This document shows, piece after piece, positions 59,768 through 64,000 of a stretch of 64,000 nucleotides of DNA; position 1 is the stretch's first letter, and the number at the start of each line of letters is the position of its first letter. The notes under the pieces were generated by a model that was given only the letters and a program-made list of their open reading frames with translations, had not been told where the DNA came from and searched no databases. This DNA comes from Alistipes sp. GTDB taxonomy: Bacteria > Bacteroidota > Bacteroidia > Bacteroidales > Rikenellaceae. The position numbers and the translations under genes were made by a program. The stretch lies in assembly GCA_022782405.1 (NCBI GenBank), contig JALFNK010000010.1, forward strand, positions 78,070 through 142,069, in the 5' to 3' direction.

Positions 59768-60367
59768 TTACAGATAGCGGGCGCGTTCTGCCCATTTGAA
59801 AATATAATTCAAGTTATCGTTTCGTTTGCCGATGGGCTTCGCCGGCACTCCTCCGACCAATGTATAAGGTGGGACATCTTTCGAGACGACGGCTCCGGCT
59901 GCAATCACTGCTCCCCTCCCGATTGTCCCCCCGGGTAGAATTGTACATCCGGGCCCCAGCCATGCCCGCTCTCCAATGCGAACCCGACCTTTGGGGGACA
60001 AACTGAAATCAATGGCGTTGTAATCATGCTGCATGGTCCATATCCAAACTCCGGTGCTGAAATTCACGTTCCGACCTATTTCGATTCCATTTCGACCATC
60101 GAGAATACACTGGTCGCCGATAATAGTCCCGGCTCCGATAGAGATTTTCCAAGAAGCCCGGAATTCGGTTCCGTAATACACTGTTACGTCTTTCTCTATG
60201 TGAATCCCGAGAATTCGCCGATAGATGAAATTTCGGATTCGATGCGATGGCATGGTTGCTGTTTTGTAAACAGTCAGGCGAACCATAGCGGATAGCTGAT
60301 TGACGAGAAATTGTCGAAATTTTCCTTTCCCTCCTTTGGATTTTGAATCTTGCTGCTCGGAGTCCAT
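59768..60367 (-). CDS. Hexapeptide-repeat O-acyltransferase
   Basis: 199 residues from ATG 60367. An N-terminal lead (MVRLTVYKTATMPSHRIRNF) precedes left-handed beta-helix repeats: ISIGAGTIIGDQCILDGRNG, VNFSTGVWIWTMQHD with the catalytic-type His, and GAVVSKDVPPYTLVGGVPAK. It probably acetylates a sugar of the repeat unit using acetyl-CoA. A GTG codon at 60424 is an alternative start but adds no family sequence. One of four acyltransferases in the cluster. Confidence 0.87.
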   Translation of the reverse strand: MDSEQQDSKSKGGKGKFRQFLVNQLSAMVRLTVYKTATMPSHRIRNFIYRRILGIHIEKDVTVYYGTEFRASWKISIGAGTIIGDQCILDGRNGIEIGRNVNFSTGVWIWTMQHDYNAIDFSLSPKGRVRIGERAWLGPGCTILPGGTIGRGAVIAAGAVVSKDVPPYTLVGGVPAKPIGKRNDNLNYIFKWAERARYL

Positions 60368-60427
60368 TTTCCCATTTGAATCCGAATAGATTAGTTTCGA
60401 ATATTGACATAAAAAAAACCGCACTGG

Positions 60428-60508
60428 CTAGAACGATAAAGCCGATGAAAATTTTAACAGTATCCAAGCGATAATTATGCAGCCGAAGTAAATTAAAATT
60501 GTTTTCAT
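60428..60508 (-). other. Short hydrophobic reading frame, possible membrane microprotein or frameshifted relic
   Basis: Four bases after the stop of the upstream acyltransferase gene, an ATG at 60508 opens 26 codons that form one membrane-like segment (MKTILIYFGCIIIAWILLKF). A second hydrophobic stretch (KIFIGFIVLASAVFF) follows in another frame between about 60450 and 60400. Either it is a real microprotein, or two helices of a small protein have been split by a frameshift. Both are weakly supported. Confidence 0.25.
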
Positions 60509-60512
60509 TGTT

Positions 60513-61178
60513 TTATTCTCTCCACTGAATATCTCGTTTCAATATTTCGTTCGGATTCTTTCCAATGATGCAATTTGGATCCACGACAGATTTGGAGACG
60601 ATGGTTCCTGCGGCTACGATACATCCGGATGCGATGAAAACCCCTTTCAATATGGTTACCTTGCAGCCTATCCAGACATGATCGTCGATATGCACGGGGA
60701 GTGCAGGATTGATAATATTCTCATTTTCATCTAAAATCGAATGCCAGTCTGTATCCATTATCAAGATATTCCAAGATAACAGACAATTTGCACCTATGTG
60801 GATTTTATTCGTTGCGGCGATTGTGGATTCGGCTGTAATTTTCAGATTGTCTCCTAAACGCAACTCTCCTCCCTTTGCTACCGAAATTTTACAGCCGTGC
60901 CCGATAAAGGCTCTGCCTTCAAATACCAGTTTACCTTCCACTTGCCAAATACTTCGCGAGCGTCGATTGTCGAATATGCCCACGTCGTCCATCCCGAACC
61001 GGATCATGCCAAAATGAACCGGAGCCAAAATTTCAACAGATCCTCCAGCTTTTCTGACCCGGCAGTGTCTGCTTATCAGAATCGGTAACCGGACAGCTAG
61101 ACGGAAAGGCAGATATTTAAAGTTGAAATATAGTGTTTTGAAATTCAGGACATCCAGAATTTTCGAAAGATTTCCCAT
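60513..61178 (-). CDS. Hexapeptide-repeat acyltransferase with membrane-proximal N-terminal region
   Basis: 221 residues. The N terminus (TLYFNFKYLPFRLAVRLPI) resembles that of the acyltransferase at 63042, forming a distinct subgroup with ILAPVHFGMIRFGMDDVGIF before the beta-helix. Hexapeptide repeats run from about residue 85 (AFIGHGCKISVAKGGELRLG) to GTIVSKSVVDPNCIIGKNP. NILIMDTDWHSILDEN holds the catalytic-type His. An O-acetyl or similar acyl transfer to a cluster sugar is expected. It starts two bases after the epimerase stop. Confidence 0.85.
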   Translation of the reverse strand: MGNLSKILDVLNFKTLYFNFKYLPFRLAVRLPILISRHCRVRKAGGSVEILAPVHFGMIRFGMDDVGIFDNRRSRSIWQVEGKLVFEGRAFIGHGCKISVAKGGELRLGDNLKITAESTIAATNKIHIGANCLLSWNILIMDTDWHSILDENENIINPALPVHIDDHVWIGCKVTILKGVFIASGCIVAAGTIVSKSVVDPNCIIGKNPNEILKRDIQWRE

Positions 61179-61180
61179 AT

Positions 61181-62320
61181 TTATTTATACAAACCTTTTT
61201 TCTTCATCTCTTCGATCGAGGTTTCGTAATTGTCTTTTTGGATTTCCTGTCTGTTTACCCATTCGACGAATTTGGCGATACCGGCGTCAAACGTCCATTT
61301 GGGCACAAAGCCCAAAAGACGGCGCGCCTGCGATATATCTGCAAAGTTGTGACGAATATCGCCGAGTCGATAGTTACCCGAAACCGTTACGGGAACATCG
61401 ATACCATAATATTTTTTCAGTGTATTGGCCACTGTCAGAACATCAGTCGCCACCCCTGTCCCGATATTAAAGGCGTGTCCCGATACTCCTTTGGTTTCCA
61501 AGCCGAGAATCGTGGCATCCGCCACATCGTCGATATAGACGAAGTCGCGTGTTTCGTGTCCGTCCTCGAAAACATTGATCCCGTTTCTGTTCTTGATACG
61601 GGTGGAGAAAATCGACAGAATGCCCGTATAGGGATTACTCAACGATTGGCCCGGACCGTACACGTTTTGGTAACGGAACGATACGGATTCCACTCCGATA
61701 CTCTTGCAAACCAAATGGACGAGTTGACCCTGTACCTGTTTGGTGATTCCGTACACTGAATTGGGATGGATCGCTGAATCTTCTGTCGTCGCGACTAGGC
61801 GCAATGGTTTAGTGCACCCCGGATATTTTACCTCGAAATCGCCTCGCGACATTGTCTCAGCGGGACGTTCTAAGGGATAGACATATGTATTCAAGTCGTC
61901 ACTCCAGTAACGACCTTCACCGTAAATAGCACGCGATTCGGCAACTACAACGCGTCGGACTGTATGTGGAGTATTAGTAAGTAAGTCAAGGAGGAGAGCT
62001 GTCCCGCCAATGTTGACATTCACATATTTTTCGATTTCGTACATGGACTGCCCTGTTCCGGTTTCCGCTGCTAAGTGGATGACAGCATCCGCTCCGTTCA
62101 GTGCTTTGAGCCAGTCTTCGCGGTTCGTGACGCTGCCACGGATAAACCGAACCTTATCCCTAATACCGATATAGAGCGGTGAAGTATGTTCAGGATCTTC
62201 CCCGTGAATCTGCGGAGAAAGATTGTCCAGAACCGTTACATCATAGTTTTTCGCGAGCAGTTTACGCGCGACGTTGGAGCCGATGAAGCCTGCGCCTCCG
62301 GTAATGAGTATATGTGCCAT
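61181..62320 (-). CDS. NAD-dependent sugar epimerase/dehydratase (extended SDR)
   Basis: 379 residues. ILITGGAGFIGSNVARKLLA is the GxxGxxG cofactor loop, AVIHLAAETGTGQSMYEIEK the substrate side, and VYGITKQVQ contains the YxxxK pair. QNVYGPGQSLSNPYTGILSIF and GHETRDFVYIDDVADA are typical of UDP-glucose/GlcNAc 4-epimerase relatives. It would supply an activated sugar for the polysaccharide. The exact sugar is undetermined. It is the only sugar-modifying enzyme in the cluster besides ManC. Confidence 0.87.
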   Translation of the reverse strand: MAHILITGGAGFIGSNVARKLLAKNYDVTVLDNLSPQIHGEDPEHTSPLYIGIRDKVRFIRGSVTNREDWLKALNGADAVIHLAAETGTGQSMYEIEKYVNVNIGGTALLLDLLTNTPHTVRRVVVAESRAIYGEGRYWSDDLNTYVYPLERPAETMSRGDFEVKYPGCTKPLRLVATTEDSAIHPNSVYGITKQVQGQLVHLVCKSIGVESVSFRYQNVYGPGQSLSNPYTGILSIFSTRIKNRNGINVFEDGHETRDFVYIDDVADATILGLETKGVSGHAFNIGTGVATDVLTVANTLKKYYGIDVPVTVSGNYRLGDIRHNFADISQARRLLGFVPKWTFDAGIAKFVEWVNRQEIQKDNYETSIEEMKKKGLYK

Positions 62321-62331
62321 ATATTAGATGT

Positions 62332-63036
62332 TTAGTGAACTGAATAAGTCTCGATAAAGAATTCTATATCTTGAAATCTCTTGTAGTTTTGCTGTATCCA
62401 TTTTCGATCCTTTTCCCACCATCTAAATTTCAATAAAAAGTCTATTTGAGATTCAGTGAATCTATATTTTATAATCTTAGCCGGAACTCCTCCGACAACA
62501 GCATAAGGAGGAACGTCCTTCGTTACAACAGCACCAGCTGCGACAATGGCTCCATCTCCTATGGTCACGCCATCCAAAATAGTCACATTGAGTCCAATCC
62601 ATACGTCATTGCCGATATGGGAAATTACCCCATCCCGGCAGAATTTATAGGGAGGATATAGTGGAACCGTTTCTTGGTGAAAGGAATAGTTCAGCAAATC
62701 CGAGGTGTCCCATAAAAATGCCGGATGAGTTGATATGAATTTTGAAGTTGGATGTATTCCCAGTCCGGAGTTGACATTTCCTGCAATCGAACAATAAGAA
62801 CCTATGGATGTTTTATAAAATGCGCAATTGAGGCCTATATAAGAATATTCTCCTATGTGACAGTCAATGATTCTGGAATTTTGGAAGATCCGGTTACAGC
62901 CCTTAAAAGTTGTTCCGGTAATAATCGTATTTTGGCCGCAAATGACGTTGGATTTGAAAAATAATTTTAATTTTTTGATGTCAAATCCTGTCTGGACGAG
63001 AAAAAAGAGTGTTCGTTTTATTTTCTGATGCAACAT
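62332..63036 (-). CDS. CatB-like (xenobiotic-type) hexapeptide acetyltransferase
   Basis: 234 residues. Hexapeptide repeats begin near residue 32 ([20 protein letters not shown]). [17 protein letters not shown] contains the active-site His region of the CatB/Vat group, followed by the family loop ([10 protein letters not shown]) and [20 protein letters not shown]. The C-terminal [22 protein letters not shown] is the usual helix. Target is presumably a cluster sugar. The gene is among the most AT-rich of the window. Confidence 0.88.
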   Translation of the reverse strand: MLHQKIKRTLFFLVQTGFDIKKLKLFFKSNVICGQNTIITGTTFKGCNRIFQNSRIIDCHIGEYSYIGLNCAFYKTSIGSYCSIAGNVNSGLGIHPTSKFISTHPAFLWDTSDLLNYSFHQETVPLYPPYKFCRDGVISHIGNDVWIGLNVTILDGVTIGDGAIVAAGAVVTKDVPPYAVVGGVPAKIIKYRFTESQIDFLLKFRWWEKDRKWIQQNYKRFQDIEFFIETYSVH

Positions 63037-63041
63037 GGCGA

Positions 63042-63857
63042 TTATAAAAAAGAGGTATTCTGAAATTCTTCGGGTGTCAAGCGTTTTTCTGAGTGATTCT
63101 CAGTTTTGAAGTATTGAATCAAACTGGCTTCAATTGCCCTGGAGAAAATTCGTTTGTGGTTGGTATCTATGATTTTTGCAGGACTTCCCGCCAATGTCTG
63201 AAATTCCCCTTCCTGTTTCGTGTAATCCTTATTGAGCAAACTCCGGGAAGCGACGATCGTATATTCTTTGGTAACGGTTCCCTTTCGGATTATACTGCCG
63301 CAGGCAATCCAATTATATTTTCCGATGATGACTTCTCCTGCCTTGTTTTTCACCATTCCGGATTCAATATTTACTGTAAAATGTAAATTGGAATCCATGA
63401 AACATGAATTGTATGCGACGCCAGTATAATCTCCTATTTTGATATGGTGATCCCCAATGATTTGTGTTCCGCTACCAAATCTTGTATATTTCCCAAATTC
63501 TACAATTGCATTATTTGTCAAACGAATAGCATAGCCTATGTCAAATCTACAAGGGCCCGAGAAAATGATTTTCGTATTATAATCCATAAAGAGCATTGAA
63601 GATTTGTGTTGAGCGGAAAAAAAACCTAATTCATGTCCAAGCATAATCATTCCCCGACAAATAGGCCCCTTTATTTCGATGTTGCCTGCAAGTGAATAGA
63701 GTCGAGTCGGCCCATAAATGTAAATCGGCAATTTCCAAGCGACATGGAATGGCAAAGTCCGAAAATTGACATATATGGTTTTCCATATTTGAAGTCGATT
63801 GAATGCTAGATGCAGCTCAATATGCCGCAATAATTTGTTAAAAAATTTTTTCAACAT
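63042..63857 (-). CDS. Hexapeptide-repeat acyltransferase, paralogue of the 60513 gene
   Basis: 271 residues from ATG 63857; a GTG two codons upstream is also in frame. [20 protein letters not shown] and [20 protein letters not shown] match the special N-terminal region of the acyltransferase at 60513. Beta-helix repeats follow ([20 protein letters not shown]) and [20 protein letters not shown] near the end. It is the first visible gene of the minus-strand polysaccharide run, and its upstream region seems to be occupied by the element at the right edge, so its native promoter may be lost. Strongly AT-rich. Confidence 0.83.
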   Translation of the reverse strand: MLKKFFNKLLRHIELHLAFNRLQIWKTIYVNFRTLPFHVAWKLPIYIYGPTRLYSLAGNIEIKGPICRGMIMLGHELGFFSAQHKSSMLFMDYNTKIIFSGPCRFDIGYAIRLTNNAIVEFGKYTRFGSGTQIIGDHHIKIGDYTGVAYNSCFMDSNLHFTVNIESGMVKNKAGEVIIGKYNWIACGSIIRKGTVTKEYTIVASRSLLNKDYTKQEGEFQTLAGSPAKIIDTNHKRIFSRAIEASLIQYFKTENHSEKRLTPEEFQNTSFL

Positions 63858-63863
63858 GGCCAC

Positions 63864-64000
63864 TACTGTCCCGTAAAAGTTGATAAATAGTTCTTTGAAA
63901 TTATTGAAATATAGTCAATTACGTGGTTTCTTGAGATGAAACGGACTTGATTTTGCAACTTTGCAGTCTAATACAAATGGCTGCTATGTTCCAAGACAAA
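63864..64000 (+). mobile_element. Left end of a probable IS4-type insertion sequence (partial)
   Basis: Immediately beyond the acyltransferase start, the sequence changes to an AT-rich leader that opens with an ACTGTCCCG-type end (63866-63874). It runs into a plus-strand reading frame at 63977 that resembles a transposase N terminus. The right end is outside the window, so neither terminal repeats nor a target duplication can be checked. Confidence 0.45.
63977..64000 (+). CDS. Probable IS4-type transposase, first eight codons only
   Basis: The frame begins MAAMFQDK and runs off the window. MFQDK is the usual beginning of Bacteroidetes IS4-family transposases with an N-terminal DUF4372 domain, as far as I remember. 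An in-frame ATG at 63986 is an alternative start. The call rests on these few residues and on the insertion-like change of context. Confidence 0.4.

Noticed and set aside
1..64000. CRISPR arrays, tRNA or rRNA genes
   Set aside because: No regularly spaced direct repeats, no tRNA cloverleaf-like sequences and no rRNA segments were seen in the intergenic regions I read.

Overview
The window looks like chromosomal DNA of a GC-rich member of the Bacteroidales; an Alistipes-like (Rikenellaceae) genome is my best guess. The reasons are: Bacteroidetes-type promoters (TAnnTTTG -7 elements, several with a TTTG box 20 bases upstream); few Shine-Dalgarno sequences; lipoprotein fimbrillins with DUF3575, DUF5119 and DUF4906 partners; phylum-typical gene neighbours (PASTA protein with RluD, DUF4296 with an FtsX-type permease); and high GC outside two islands. 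I could not run searches, so family names rest on recognised motifs and remembered family architecture.

Region by region. (1) 1-1.5 kb: the 5' part of cmk, a LysE-type exporter and a DUF3467 protein. (2) 1.6-16.3 kb: two fimbrial operons arranged back to back. Each runs outward from about 7.8-8.1 kb in the order DUF3575 outer-membrane protein, DUF5119 lipoprotein, fimbrillin(s), large tip-like protein. Each has a double hairpin just after its first fimbrillin. (3) 16.4-26.7 kb: housekeeping genes: rsmG, an ECF sigma factor overlapping a glycosyltransferase, then a plus-strand run of tgt, an LptF/LptG-type permease, a PASTA protein, a RluD-family pseudouridine synthase, a MalY-type aminotransferase and a YgiQ radical SAM protein. 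(4) 26.7-47 kb: mostly minus strand: YeiH-type transporter, OprP-type porin, recO, prmA, rbfA, folK, a DNA polymerase III delta' subunit, a Wzx-type flippase, corA, an MqnA-like protein and a GH27 alpha-galactosidase, with xerD and two small enzymes on the plus strand. (5) 47.0-47.25 kb: an intergenic cluster of DnaA-box-like sequences where gene direction flips, a candidate replication origin. (6) 47.4-52.7 kb: comEC, a methyltransferase, BrkB, DUF2520 and kdsC in a tight plus-strand run. (7) 52.7-64 kb: an AT-richer, mosaic surface-polysaccharide cluster on the minus strand (manC, three GT4 and one GT2 glycosyltransferases, an EpsG-type polymerase, four hexapeptide acyltransferases, one sugar epimerase). 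It is bounded by an IS256-type remnant on the left and the start of what looks like an IS4-type element on the right.

The genes most worth a second look are the mirror-image fimbrial pair, with a possible invertible promoter between the two operons; the DnaA-box cluster; and two intact reading frames that appear to be hollowed-out enzymes: an MqnA-like protein lacking its middle and a key Asn, and a 117-residue protein resembling only the two ends of an amidohydrolase. No tRNA, rRNA or CRISPR array was seen.
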